The notes under the pieces were generated by a model. That model did no database searches, was not told the origin of the DNA, and saw only the letters and a list, made by a program, of their open reading frames with translations. Positions 37,117 to 49,243 of a DNA stretch of 64,000 nt are shown here, piece after piece (the stretch's first letter is position 1; every line of letters starts with the position of its first letter). A program made the translations under genes and the position numbers. Source of the stretch: Linyphia triangularis (lineage: Eukaryota; Arthropoda; Arachnida; Araneae; Linyphiidae); NCBI GenBank assembly GCA_963978545.1, contig OZ021722.1:112062827-112126826 (forward strand), in the 5' to 3' direction.

Positions 37117-38890
37117 AAGGAAACATAATTTATGGTAACAAAACGTGGGATTTTTTTTTTTTTTTTTTAAATTTTTAACGTATTAGGTCTATGTTACATA
37201 GGTCCTGTAAATCCCATCCGGCAAATAAAAAAATAAACACTTTATTTTTTTAATTTTACCTTGGTTTTAAATTGAAATTATTATAATTTTTTTCACTATA
37301 TTTGTATGTAACAAATAAAAGCTGGTTTTGAAAGAATTAAAAAAATAAATTTGTTAAGAACATGTTCTTTCACAGAATTCTCGGCATGTGAGGATTTGCA
37401 AACAGTTTGACTTTCTTTATTTACGCAATATACACAATGCATAATAGGAATACATAATTGAAAATATAGAATTCTGCAAATTCATTATTTTCTATTATGC
37501 ATTCCGCATATTCGGTTTTTTATAATGTATATTTTATAAATTCAGTATCTTATTTTTGTCTAGACCAACCCTACTGGATCTTAAGCCTCTTCTTGGTCTT
37601 CCAATTTGTATTAATTAAGAGAGAAAAGAAATTTCGTATTTTTAATGCAATTCCAAAAGTTGCTTGTCATATTTTAAGGTGATAGATTCCAATCCTTAGC
37701 AGACTGAGTTGTTCGTCGTGTTTCAAAATACACTGTAATGAAGGTTGTAGTTTTTATATAATGTGTAGTAAAACTAGTGTGTCCCATTATATTGTAAATC
37801 TATTGTGAAATATTATTTTGGTTAAAGGAACTGGGCTATCTGTAACATTTTTGTTTTTTCAAGTTAATCTTTTCTACACTACATTATCACTGTGAGAATC
37901 TTTCACAAATTAATCATCCTCTATTGCCCATCGGGCCAGTGTAATTTCTACTATCCAGAAACGAGTAGACACGACAGTGATTGTAACAAATTATCTCTCA
38001 CTATTTGTGTAGTTTTTTTTTTATTTTCCTCCAGTATAATAAGTGTTCTATAGAGAGATAGTTATAATACTATAAGAATTTTGTTTTCAGAAACGAGTAT
38101 GCTCAAAAATAATTTAAATTTTTGAGTTACTTATATAAAGTTATAACTTTCTAGAAATTAAAAAAGAAAAACTAAAACGTTGTTCAAATGGCGCCGATTA
38201 AATACTTGTTTTTAGCATAGTTTACCATTGAAATGAAAACTAGGGGTGTGGAACATCGCACGAATTTCAATTACATACTGACGTGGATTAATGTCATTTA
38301 CCGTTTTTATATATTATCCTTTATTATAAGTGAAACAGAAGGGAGAAGAAAAAACGATCGTTGATGAGGTATACTCAAGGAAAGAGAACTTTTGTTGAAG
38401 GCATTCGTTTTTCAACTTTTTACGCCATTAAAGTATTTTTATGGGAATTTCGGAGGTGGGTATATCTAGAAAACCTTAAGAGACATTTCCACAGTGATTT
38501 TGATGAGATTCATTAGAGCCGTTTTTTTAGCAATAATTGAAAAATATGATTTTTTCAATGGCAGTTACGTTGTGCGCATGCGCTATTTTGAAGAAAACCT
38601 AAATGGCACCCATGGTCACCACATACCCGCATACTAAATTTGAACATCGTAGGTCAACTTTTTGGGAGTTATGCTGACCACAGACAGATATTTTTTTTAT
38701 ATAACTTTTTTGAAAGCCAGATGTTTCGAAACGTGCTATACTTTCATTATCCTATGTATACATGTGGGTAATTCAAGCGTTTATCCAGGGGAAGGGATAC
38801 AGGGATATATCCCTTCCCGAAATTTTTAGGTTTGCCATTAAAACACAAAAATCAATTGATATTTTGTTTAAAATATTAAATTTATTTAAA
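37117..38890. other. AT-rich DNA, no gene seen
   Basis: Poly-T at 37150-37168. Nothing recognised. Confidence 0.45.
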
Positions 38891-39019
38891 ACTAACTGAA
38901 TACCCGTGCTTCGCTACGAAATTTTAACATGTGTAATATTTCAGCTAGCTGTGAAGCCTTGCGTTGCGGAAATCTGTCATTCGTGTATAGGACACAGTTT
39001 TTGGCGCTTCGCTCGTAGG

Positions 39020-39230
39020 AAGGTTCATCGCTACGCAAAATCGAGCTTGCTTCGTAAGGTTCATCGCTACGCAAAATCGAGCTCGCTTCGTAAGGTTCAT
39101 CGCTACGCAAAATCAAGCTCGCTTTGTTCGCTGAAAAGTTCATTAACACGTAAACACGGGTTTACTTCACTCGTTGAAAGGTTCATAGCTATGCAACCAT
39201 AAGCTCACTTCACTCACTAAAATCTAATTG
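39020..39230 (+). repeat. 36-bp minisatellite
   Basis: Three near-identical 36-bp units at 39020-39055, 39056-39091 and 39092-39127 (AAGGTTCATCGCTACGCAAA, then ATCGAGCTYGCTTCGT), followed by two or three degraded units (GAAAAGTTCATTAACACG, GAAAGGTTCATAGCTATGC). As 36 is divisible by three, it leaves open frames on both strands; these are not genes. Confidence 0.9.
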
Positions 39231-39678
39231 CTACATAAAGCCTTAATATTGTAAGCCTCTCCCTTGTCGAGAAAAAAAAATTCCCCTTTAATAAAATAAT
39301 ACAACGTCCCTTTAAGATTATTTTAACATGTGTTTGTGGAAAGCAGAATTAGAGGCCAAAACTACTTATATTGAAACTTTCAGAGCTCTATACCTATTCA
39401 AAGTCGCTTTTTGTGAAAAAATTAATTAAAAAACAAATTAAAATTTTAACATTCTTTTTGTCAGTCCAATTAGAAAGCCAAAACTACTTGTATTGAAAAT
39501 TTCAGAAATGTAACCCTGTTTGAAAACGTTTTGTAAAATATATATTAATTAATTCAAAAAAATAATTAAGAAGAAACTGAATAAAAATTTAAAATTCTGT
39601 TTTTCAAAAATCCAATAGAAGGCCACAACTATTTATGTTGAAAATTTGAAAGCTGTAGTCCTATTTGAAAGCGTTTTG

Positions 39679-39681
<3 letters not shown>

Positions 39682-39712
<31 letters not shown>
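39682..39712. repeat. (AT)n microsatellite
   Basis: About 15 AT dinucleotides in the tandem repeat region. Confidence 0.9.
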
Positions 39713-39716
<4 letters not shown>

Positions 39717-40195
39717 TAAACAAATTAATTAATAACGAACTAAACAAAAATTTAAAATTCTGTTTTTCTAAAATCCAAGAAGAAGGTGAAAACTACTTAC
39801 GTTGAAAATTTTAGAGCTGTAGCCCTATTAGAAATCATTTGTAAAATATTAATTAATGAATTAATTAAAAAAAGTAATTAAAAAGAAACTAAATAAAAAT
39901 TCAAAACTCTTTTTTCAAAAATCCAATTAGAAGGCCAAAACTGCTTTTGTTGAGAATTTCAGAGCTGTATCCGCATTAGTAATCGTTTTGTAAAATGTTT
40001 ATTAATTAATTAAAAAAATTAATTAAAAAAGAAGAAAATAAAAATTTAAAATTCTGTTTTTTAAAAGTCCAATTAAAAGGACCAAACTACTTATGTTAAA
40101 AATATCAGAGCTGTATCTGTATTTGAATTCACTTTAAAAAAAAAAATTAATTAAAAAAGAACTAATTAAAATGTTAACATTCTCTTTGACATATA

Positions 40196-40442
40196 TGTCG
40201 TATCCACAGTGGAGATGAGTCAGTATCGACTGCAGCGCCTATCTACTGCAGCGCCACTGGGTTTAAAACAGTGAGACTTGAGAGTTGCAGGAAGATTCTG
40301 CCCGAGGCCTCCATTACGATCTTCTAGTGAAGGCTTAACAGTCTTCTTTTGTAATTTAACCAAGATGAAATAATGAAATTAAATAACTTTAAGTATAAAA
40401 ACTGCGTCGTTCCTAATTTCCCCTAGACTACTGACCACAACA
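40196..40442. mobile_element. Candidate solo LTR, 247 bp
   Basis: Begins TGTCGTATCC and ends GACCACAACA (TG...CA), flanked by a 4-bp direct repeat TATA (40192-40195 and 40443-40446). It differs in base composition from the AT-rich tandem repeat it interrupts. It has AAGTATAAAAAC and GATGAAATAATGAAATTAAA as possible promoter/polyadenylation signals. The 4-bp duplication would fit a Gypsy-type element, but no coding part is present. Confidence 0.6.
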
Positions 40443-40559
40443 TATATGTACAATTAGAAGGCCAAAACTTTTTATGCTGAAAATTTCCGAGCTATATTAC
40501 TATTTTAAGTAGGTTTCTATAGATCCACAGACACACAGCTTATTTTATTATTATAGATG

Positions 40560-43500
40560 TTTTTGAATGTCTACGGATACAAAAAAAAAAAAAAAAAAAA
40601 AAAAATAGCTATTATCTTGATTACCTAATACATGCGGCATTGATAGAGGATTGTATGATTTATTGACATGATTTCATATCCCTTCCCGAATTTTTTTTTT
40701 CTGGCTACGTCCTTGGGGTTAATGAAAGTAAAAATAATAAAAATTTTTTGTTTGTCGGAAAAAAATTATACAAAATTCAATATCGTTTGTGATTTGCATA
40801 CCTCCATTAATTTCTAATTTTGAGTTCTAATTCATTTATTCATCCCTTTTAATAAATTATATATTAAAATGCAATAATATTTATTTGTATTTGTCCATTG
40901 AGGTTTTGAACATTCTTTGAGTCCCATTGTTTTGGAAACTTTAGATATTAAAAACTCCATTCATTTAAAATTCCTACCTTTTAAATGCTAATATTCAGTC
41001 TAAAATTATATGTAGAGCTTATAATTTAAGGAGTGTGACTGTCAAAATCATATTTTCGAAAATATGAAAAAGTCTGTTTTAATTTGTAATTGTTATTCTG
41101 ACGCAGTCATTTGAAAACCACACAAAAACTTAGTAACTTTTCCTCTCATTCTCTAAAACGCCACGTCATCAGAGCAGAGCAGTGGAGAAAGATTAGTCCT
41201 TGACCCTAGAGACCGACCGAACATGCACTTCTTCGCAAGGGCTATGATTTCGGCAATTGGAAAAAAAAAAGAAATCTAACTCAACCCATCGATTACTCAA
41301 CCTCGTTTCCGGTTTCAATTTAACAATATCAGAAGAACAGATATGTATATTTTTTTTTTCTGAAAAACAAGGTCAATTGAAACTGGAACTGAAACTTTTT
41401 CGAAAGTAGGCACGTGTAAAGGTCGCTGTAACCATAAATTAAGGAGTGGTGGTCTTTCACGGCTTTTTAATAACAAATCAGTGGTTTAATTGGTGGAGCC
41501 TATTTCTTTCTCGTCTAATGAGAATCGACATTACATTTCAAGCCAAACATTTTTAAATATTTACATGTAGTAGGGAACGGAGATCATCGGCATGCGCCAT
41601 TTTAATGCGAAGGAAGATCGTAAGTGAGATGTTGAATCTAAGCTGATTATTTGCTTTATACTTGTGCTTCAAGAAAAACGGTAAATTATCTTTATTCAAT
41701 TATTTCAGTTTTTATTTCGTTATAATTTTACAAAATCGTTTTGAATTACAGGTAATTTTGTTTGATTTGCACTGCTTATGAAAACTTCGTTTCAGATCTT
41801 ATTTTTTTTTTTTTAGCGAAACGGAAATTGTTAATTAATAAAAATCTAAGATTTATGTTTTCAGATAGGGTTGAAAAAGTATTTTCGCTTTCATTAGTGT
41901 TTTCTACTGATCTCTACTGCAACTTTTGAATTGCTTATACGCGCTTCTGTTAAGTCAATAACATATATCTCTATGGCGGTTACTAAACCTCCTTCAAGTC
42001 GCTAAAAGGCAGACAATAGTGTAGAAGAAATGTGAAAGCAAATTCTATTAGTTTTGGAGATGTCAGTAATTGGGAGGAGATTTTTGAGGAAGTGGCCATA
42101 ACTGGCCCTATCAAATAATTTTATATTTAGTTTTTATATATAATTTTTTAATTTAATGTAGTATACTTATATATCATAGTTTGTAAGTTTTTAAAAGTGC
42201 TTGAAAAAAACTTTCATTTTCAAGTTGTTTTTTCTAAAAAAAAAAAAGAAATATGTTTATAGTGCTTAAATATTATTTTATTTTCAAAAGTTTAGTCAGC
42301 AACAAGTGAACCAGTGTGGTTGAGCACTTATTAAACAGATCTGGATTTAAAATTAGCGTAAAAGAAATTTTAAGTTTTCAGGTTGGGTTACTATAAAAAA
42401 AATTGTGTTTATTCGAATGCAATAACTTTTAAAAAAAGAATTTTTGTGTATGTATTTGATGCGTCCCTGAAAAGTCCTCGAGTTCTTTTCTCCCTCAAGT
42501 GTATGAACCATGTGTATAAATTTTTAATCTAATGTTGTACATTTCTCTATGAGTAACAACGAAAGAGTTTATTCCTTGTCTGTGGCTAAAAATGATCTTT
42601 ACACTATTTTAGGACGAATAGTGATCCGAAGCGTGATGTGTTGGCAACCCCGGAAAACAAATGGTGCTTGGTAAATTGTCTGGACTATCAGTTGAAGTCA
42701 GTATTGTGACAATTTGTTGCACAGGGTGACCAGCATATAAAGTACCACATTATTGTCAAATATAAATTTACAATCAATCGTAAGTAATTATGTTTAAGTA
42801 TCTGCCTTTTACATCGGCTTCAGTTCTTAAAAAGACATTTAAAAAAAATGTATTTAAAATTTTCTTTGAATTTTGATGAAACTTCATGGTTTACAAAGGC
42901 TGATTCAATAATTTGGCTCATTGAAATGGCTGTTGATATTAAAGGACAATTGGAAAAAAAAGCAATTGATATAGAAATGTATAGTTAGGAAATGGCTGAA
43001 AAACCACATGAAATAGTGTTGTGTATGAAACTTTATCGCCTATGATATGGCGCTAAGGTAGTTTGGTGATCTTTTGACATAGACTAAAAAGTAATTGCTA
43101 CATTTTGAAGGTCTCTTTTGGCGACTTTCATTACTGTTTGTAACTAATTGTCCCTGAGGTATGAAGAATTATTTTGTAATGAAGCCCTTGTTGCTTATGA
43201 GAATTTTCTTTAACCAAGAATAATTTGAAATCTGAGACTAAATTAATTTTTTTAGTTTCAATTCTGCATGTTATTTTTCAACTCACAATTGTATTCATAT
43301 TTGTCTTTATTCTTGCCTTCAGGTTAAAGAAGTTTGAAAACGAGACATGGATGTGTAATTGAAGAAGCCCAGATAAATCCTGCACTGGTTAACTTACTTT
43401 TATTTTGTAGTAATCTTCAAGTTTATAATTGTAACTTGAACAGTCATACTTCTTTCAATTTTAAGTAACAAGCTCCATTCCTTCCTTATTTGAATTTAAT

Positions 43501-44642
43501 CCTTATGCATCTCAATTGCTTTTTTTTTAATTTTTTTTTTTTATTATTATTATTATATATATATACATATATAAAAATTTGGTTCTTGTTTGAAGTTTTA
43601 AATTTATACTTTTACTATATTGTTACATTGTTCTTAGTTGTATTTAAAATTTTGTGTATTCACAAGGAGGCCAAAGAATCGGGGAATGGTGGAATTTCAC
43701 TCTTGTTGAAATGTCATGGAGTTTTGTAAAATTACCCTTTTAGTTGTTGAATTTTGAGTCGTCACGTTGAAAACAGTTTTTTATATGTACTTTTTTAACT
43801 CCATCTAAAAAAGTCATCAGTACTAGCTACTTGGCCGATTTGGGTGAATGACGATTCCAAACTATCAATGCCCTGCCCACAATTGACTGTTGATGTTCCG
43901 TTTTTTTTTATTATTATTATTATATGGGATAATTATTATGCCTGGAATAATTATTTCTGTTAGATTTGTGATGCGCAGCTATTATGCTATGAACAGAAAA
44001 CAGCCTGTGACATATGCTAAAGAAAAGAACATGTTTTATTTGTGTTATTTTTGAAATTAAAAAGAATAATATTGTACTAGTTTTGCTTTACCTTGAAGTT
44101 AGTAAGTATGGTTGTAGTTGTTGAATTTTTAAATTAATGTTTTCCATTCTTTTTCATGCTGTAGCTCTACAGATGTTTGTTTTGATTTATACTGTACATT
44201 TATGACGGCACAATTACACTCTGACTGTTTGGAACTAAATTTTATTTTTTTAAATTCTCCATTTTGTTTTTTGAATTATAGCAAACATCCGGGAATTTTT
44301 GAATAAATCTTCTGGAAATCGGTGAATTTTATTTCTCAAATTCTCTAGCCACCCTGATTGAATATTATGTGTAACTTTTTAGAGAATAGTTTGCTACAAC
44401 CAAATTTTTCAACTGCTATTTTATGTTAATTTTTAAGATTAAAGTATATTAAGTATAAAAGCTTGGTAAATTGTAAAGTATGTTTTCCATGAACTTTATT
44501 TCAAGTAAAACAAATCCTCTCGACTGAGCAGAAGTATTTCCACATGGCAAAAAACAATGACACTATTATTTTTCTTATAAATTCATCTTCAGCACTTCCC
44601 TTATTTAAAAGAAAAAAAATGATACTTCTGAATTTCACACGT
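40560..44642. other. Non-coding DNA with exon-like and MITE-like patches
   Basis: A(26) at 40581-40606. 41100-41640 is less AT-rich and includes GCGCCATTTTAATGCG followed by a donor-like GTAAGT at 41630; it resembles an untranslated first exon, but no coding exon follows. An acceptor-like TATTTTAG|GACG and a short open segment lie at 42610-42670. A 46-codon ORF from about 42848 is unrecognised. Fragments of the TCAGGGAATTTTT family appear near 43675 and 44290. TTA/TA microsatellite at 43540-43570. No gene can be called. Confidence 0.4.
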
Positions 44643-44722
44643 CCCGGGTTCCCGCGGTCATTAAAAGTGCTTAATATTTTTGAACTTGTTTTCAAGGCCT
44701 TGAAAATGCTTGGACTGAAGGT
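44643..44722 (+). mobile_element. Fragment of CAGGGTTCCCAC MITE family
   Basis: CGGGTTCCCGCGGTCATTAA and the following AAGTGCTTAATATTT...CTTGAAAATGCTT match the left end of the elements at 45923 and 54125. There is no right end. Confidence 0.6.
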
Positions 44723-44763
44723 CTGATCATAATCAATACTGTGTCTATGTTTGAACCCTTTAA

Positions 44764-45055
44764 CACTTTAGCTGGCGCGTCAGCATGGCGCTACCTCCTA
44801 TGCCGGCGACGCTCTGGGACGACGATTGAGTACGATAAGTAAACTGCTTTATTTTTTGTTCGGATTTGGAGGTTGAACGATGAGGTTTTTGAGGAACGTT
44901 AGGGAAGCATTATTTTTATATTTTTAGGAAGTAAAAGGTTTTTCCTTTTTTCTGGTTTTACTATTAAAATATAAGGAACGTTTTTAATCATTAAAACCCT
45001 TTTTTAAATTCGGCTTCTGAGGATGGATATATAAACTTTGGTGGCAGCGAATGTG
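44764..45055. mobile_element. piggyBac-type MITE, 292 bp
   Basis: Flanked by TTAA on both sides (44760-44763 and 45056-45059), the piggyBac target duplication. The ends form an imperfect inverted repeat: CACTTTAGCTGGCGCG on the left and CACATTCGCTGCCACC on the right strand. It is too short for a transposase and has no ORF, so it is non-autonomous. Confidence 0.78.
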
Positions 45056-45064
45056 TTAATCGCC

Positions 45065-45922
45065 AGTCTCGTCTTGTATTTATTGATGGTGTCATCTTGA
45101 TTTTTCTTAGTTCGAAAAACCCATTTGCAAGGAAGAGCTTTTGTTTTATCTGGAAATGTTTCTAGTGTCATTTTTCATTTAAGGAAGTAATTTCAGATTC
45201 TATGCCTTATTCACAGAATTTTTGTTCTTTGCAAGTAATAGCTTCTTCTTATGACTGATTCATTCACATCATATAAAATAAAAATTTCATATGTCATCGT
45301 ATAATCTTCAAAATATTTAGGCTTTTTTAATTCACTATATTTTCTTAACTCTCTAGTAGACTATTCCTTTTCATCATCGCTTTCAATTTCTGAACTAGAC
45401 ATTTAGACTGACCTTCTAAATGTTCTTCATCTTGCTTCCCCTCATTTTCGGATTCAGGTAACTGTTCAAGCAGAGGTATTTCTACTGGTTCTTCACAGTT
45501 TTTCAGTGGTTTTTCTTAAAGTAGCTCACCTTGAGAGCAGATACCTGTGTTTATTTCTCTTATCCAAATACGATATCTTTCATCTCCCTCGTATCCTAAT
45601 AGGTAACCCTTTACTGCTATCTTATCCATTTTCCTGCATTTCAGATCAGGTATGTGAGCATAACATGTTGAGCCGACAATACACATCGTTTTACTCTAGG
45701 TTTTTGTCCTATCCAAGATTCATAAGGACTTGCATTTGATAATGAACTCTTTCCTGTTTTGTTCAAAATATACACACTTGTTCTAATAAGCTCTGCCCAT
45801 AATGATAAAGTTAATTTTTGAATTTTCTAAATTCTTGCCATTTCTACCAATGTTGTGTTTTCACGCTTACTTCCACCATTTTGCTGCGGAGAGTAAGGGT
45901 GAAGTTAATCTTTGAACTATTC
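45065..45922 (-). pseudogene. Second, unrelated Copia polyprotein remnant
   Basis: Read leftwards: QRLTSP, a frameshift, HPYSPQQNGGSKRENTTLVE (integrase), LWAELIRTSVYILNKTGKSS, ASPYESWIGQKPRVKR, EGDERYRIWIREINTG, a linker ending near EAITCKEQK, and a trace of the RT start CKWVFR-type (45110-45130). The residues differ throughout from the Copia in the 1-29 kb array, so it belongs to another family. It is riddled with stops and lacks LTRs here. The MITE at 45923-46385 interrupts its upstream end. Confidence 0.82.
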
Positions 45923-46385
45923 CAGGGTTCCCACGGTCATTAAAAGTGCTTGATAAAAAACTGTTATCAACCCTTGAAAATGCTTAGAGGTGCTTAAAAG
46001 TCTTTAATTTTAGCACATGTTGTGTGGGCAACTGCAAAATTTTATAAAAATGCAACTCGTACTTCCTATCGTCATGTGATTGCCATATATCTGTGCCATA
46101 TCGGAATTTCCAACAAGCATTTGAAAAGCATATTTCCACTATGGTAATCGATAATGCATCGATAATAATGTTGTAGTAATTTTATCCCAAAAAGCTTGTT
46201 TTAAAAAGAAAATAAACCTTTAGAGATGCCTATAGAAACTGGTCACTGAAGGTAGGCCGGAACCCCTACCTTTTTTTTTTCTTTCTTTTCTTTTCTTTAA
46301 AACCATTGTGCATGAATTTTTCTTAAAAAGTCCTTGAATTTTGAAAGTCTTTGAATCTTTTTCTTCAATAAGAGTGAGAACCCTG
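45923..46385. mobile_element. CAGGGTTCCCAC-ended MITE, 463 bp
   Basis: Left end CAGGGTTCCCACGGTCATTA; right end GTGAGAACCCTG, giving an 11/12 inverted repeat. The interior has the family's repeated words AAAAGTGCTTG, GAAAATGCTTAGAGG and AAAAGTCTTTAATTTT. The ends look hAT-like, but no 8-bp target duplication is seen (only TTC is shared). No ORF. Confidence 0.72.
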
Positions 46386-47339
46386 TTCTAAAAATTAAAG
46401 AAACATAAACAAATTTAAAGAAGAATAAGCAGCATGTTGTAAATAAAATTACTGATTGCAAAATTTATCAACCATCTAAACTTTGTATTTATTATTTTAG
46501 AACTCAATCTTCTTGCCATAAAAAGTTATGGAGCTCCCAGAAGATCCATTCATCGTGTGAAAATTATTACAAGAACAACAGATAAGTTTTTACTTTTCTC
46601 TACAATAAATATTGCTTGTTCCGGGCTCCCAGCAGTCCTACTTTTTAGTAGGAGAATTCCTTTTTTTTTTAAAAAAAAACTTGTTTTCTATATACTACTA
46701 CAAACTATTTTCTACTTTTTTTTAATGGTTTATCTGAATAGCAAATGTAGATTGCATAATTTTCTGCTTTGAGGAATTGAAGCATGATTCGTTTAAAAAG
46801 CTGTATTTCTATTGCTCAGGGTTGCCCCAGGTCCTTAATAACCCCTTAATTTTGGTTTTTCAGTTGCCTTAAGGAGTAATTTCTGATACATTGTGTCCCG
46901 AGTCCATACTGAGATGACACTCGGTATTCAGGGATCCCAGTTTTGCTTCTTTTTTTGATTTTTTTATGTAACATTTTCCTCCTCTTTGTCCCTGTCTTGA
47001 GGATCCACATTTTTCTGATCTAAACCAGTTTATCCTGCAAAAAGTATACTTTTCTTCATATCTAAACAAAAGATTTTCCCTCTTGGCTCCCCTTTCCTCC
47101 CCTTCACTAACTCCTAATATTTGAAATGTAAATATTATATAGTATGAGAACTTTCATTGTATCTTTAAAATTATTGAATTATCCTTCCTGCATAATCTTT
47201 TGTTGAATTTTTGTGTATTCCATCCGCGAGCTTTTTCAACGAATTTTATAATTTCCTCCTTTTTGCTCTGATCACTCTTGTCCCCGAGTATTGTAATAAT
47301 TATGTATAATAATTTAAAAAAAAAAAAGAAAGCTGTCTG
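46386..47339. other. Non-coding DNA with possible MITE ends
   Basis: CAGGGTTGCCCCAGGTCCTT near 46817 resembles a hAT-type end, but no partner end was found. No gene. Confidence 0.4.
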
Positions 47340-47800
47340 TGTATCTATATAAACCTATTTAAAATTGGAGGACAGCTTTTCAGCATAAATAGTTTTGGCA
47401 TTGTAGTTGTATACCTGTCTAACAGAATGTAACAATTTTAATTAGTTCTTCTAAGTGACTTCAAACAGTGATGCAGCTCTGAAAATTTCCACATAAGTAG
47501 TTTACCCCTCAAATTGCTAGCTTTAAAAAACAATTATAAAGTTTTAGATTAGTTTTTCTTAATTAATATTTACAAAAGATTTGTATTTGGGGTACAGTTC
47601 TGAAATTTGAAACACAAATAGTTTTGACTCTAATTGGACTGACACAAACAAATGTTAAAATAGTTTTTTCCCCCCCTTTTTTTTTTCTTTTTCCCCGTAC
47701 CAAAAGCAACTTATAATAGGGCTATAGCTTAGTTTCAACATAGCCAGTTTTGGCTTTCTAGTTGAACTTGATAAAAACAGAATTTTTGTTTAGTTTTGTT
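47340..47800 (-). repeat. Inverted copy of the ~140-bp tandem repeat family
   Basis: On the minus strand this holds at least three copies of the AAAACTATTTRTGTT-GAAAATTTCAGAGCTG motif of 39350-40500 (plus-strand cores near 47375, 47495, 47615 and 47745). It ends near 47335 with the same ACACAGACAG-like terminal segment. It is a second, shorter and more diverged element of the same family. Confidence 0.75.
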
Positions 47801-47814
47801 ATTTGTGTCAATTG

Positions 47815-49237
47815 CAGGGGTCCCAGACCTGCGGCAAATACAAAAATCTGCTCCAAGCTGCACCAAATGCTTTATTTTAACCATATTTGCACCAGAACGC
47901 GATTTTTAAAATTTTTTTTTATGCAGGCCGAAATTAGATACTGTTTGCCGCTGTAATATCGCTATTGTTGAGAAATATTCCTGTATATTCGGCGCTAACG
48001 CTGATATTTACGTTGGTGTGGTATTTATTTTCTCCAAGTGCTACAATGATTTGCGACGCTAATGCTGACATTATTGTCAAGTTTTACGTTGTTATGACGA
48101 TCATTTTCGTCGAGTCTTTCATCGATTTAATAGCTCTGTAGTATCGAGAATTGCTCCAATTAATTCGACGTTAGTGCTGATATTTTCGTTGGTATGATGG
48201 TCATTATTGCCGAGTGCTACGATATTGCAATATCCGAAATTTGCCCCGTTATTACTTGGAAAATGTCAATGTTATTGCGATGATTTGCTAAGCTGATGCA
48301 GACATTATTGCTAATTATTGCGATGGTCATTTTCGTCGAGTGTTTGACCAATATATTAGAGCTGTTGTTGAGAATTGCTCCGGTTTATTCGGCGCTATTG
48401 CTGATATTTTTGTTGGTGTGACGGTCATTTTTGAAGAGTGCTGCTCTTTTGTTATCATCCGATATTACTGAATCTTGCTCAAGCATTACCGAGAAAATGT
48501 CAATATTTGCGACATTTGTGTCAATATGTACTTTTTTACGATGACCATTTTTGCTGAGTCATCAACTTACATAATATCCTCTGTCTAGATTTTCGACAGT
48601 ATTGTAAGCGCTATCGCTAATATTTGCGCAAGTTTGGTAGTCATTTTCGATGAAGTTTACACTGATGTAATAGCTGCTACTGCCAAGATTTGTAATGCTG
48701 GGATTTTGCGCCGATATTACCGAGATTGCGATGGTATGGTGGGTGCTATCCCCAATACTTACGTTGGTGTTATATTCGTTTTCGCCAAGATCTTTGATAA
48801 TATAATAGCAGCTATTGCCGAGATATGCGACGTTGTGACCTAAAAAAGTACGATATTACTGGGATTTTGCGCCGATATTACCGAGATTGCGATGGTATGG
48901 TGGGTGCTATCATTTACGTTATATTCGTTTTTTCTGCGACGCCGATTTGGTGACATTCGTCTCGGGTATTTCTGCTTCAATTTTTTTTTTTTTTTCGCAA
49001 AATTTATTTTTCTGCTACAACTTTCTTTTTTTTTTGTGTGTGCTACAAGAGTTGCTTTTACGTGCTACTATGGGCTTTTTTTCCTGCTACTAAACTTGTT
49101 TTTACCTGCTCCGAAAGTAATTTTTCTGCTCCAAAACTTAATTTTACCTGCTCCAAAAGGTATTTTTTCTGCTCCAAAACTTGATTTTACCTGCTCCAAA
49201 AACTACTCCAAATCTTTCTGAGTCAGTGGGAGCCCTC
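47815..49237. mobile_element. hAT-like non-autonomous element, repeat-filled, 1423 bp
   Basis: Left end CAGGGGTCCCA, right end TGGGAGCCCTC (9/11 inverted match), flanked by the direct repeat CAATTG on both sides (47809-47814 and 49238-49243). The interior has no transposase. It is built from degenerate repeats of GCTGATATTTNCGTTGGTGTG (47998, 48176, 48399, 48615, 48751) and, near the right end, a ~42-bp repeat of TTTTCTGCTCCAAAACTTGA plus TTTTACC. Confidence 0.65.
48699..48911 (+). repeat. 53-bp exact repeat, two copies 160 bp apart
   Basis: CTGGGATTTTGCGCCGATAT... runs identically at 48699-48751 and 48859-48911 inside the hAT-like element, the least diverged of its internal duplications. 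Confidence 0.85.
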
Positions 49238-49243
49238 CAATTG

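Larger units (their letters stand above)
39350..40500 (+). repeat. ~140-bp AT-rich tandem repeat, seven copies
   Basis: Copies centred on AGAAGGCCAAAACTACTTAT, then GTTGAAAATTTCAGAGCTGT, at about 39351, 39471, 39615, 39781, 39929, 40071 and 40455. Spacings are 119-166 bp. The last gap becomes about 130 bp once the solo LTR at 40196-40442 is subtracted. An inverted set of the same family lies at 47340-47800. Confidence 0.85.
38891..40559. mobile_element. Unclassified repeat element with internal tandem repeats
   Basis: Begins ACTGAATACCCGTGCTTCGC after ACTA and ends near CACACAGCTTATTTTATTAT plus TATAGATG. It contains a minisatellite, a ~140-bp tandem repeat and a nested solo LTR. No ORF. A second element with a comparable start/end layout lies at 57785-58842. 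Family not identified; boundaries approximate. Confidence 0.5.

Noticed and set aside
38892..39202. Proteins with a 12-residue repeat (SILRSDEPYEAS-type)
   Set aside because: Produced by the 36-bp minisatellite, open on both strands; no start context or homology.
42848..42988. 46-codon ORF (MYLKFSLNFDETSWFTKADS...)
   Set aside because: Short, no homology recognised, AT-rich context; could be chance.
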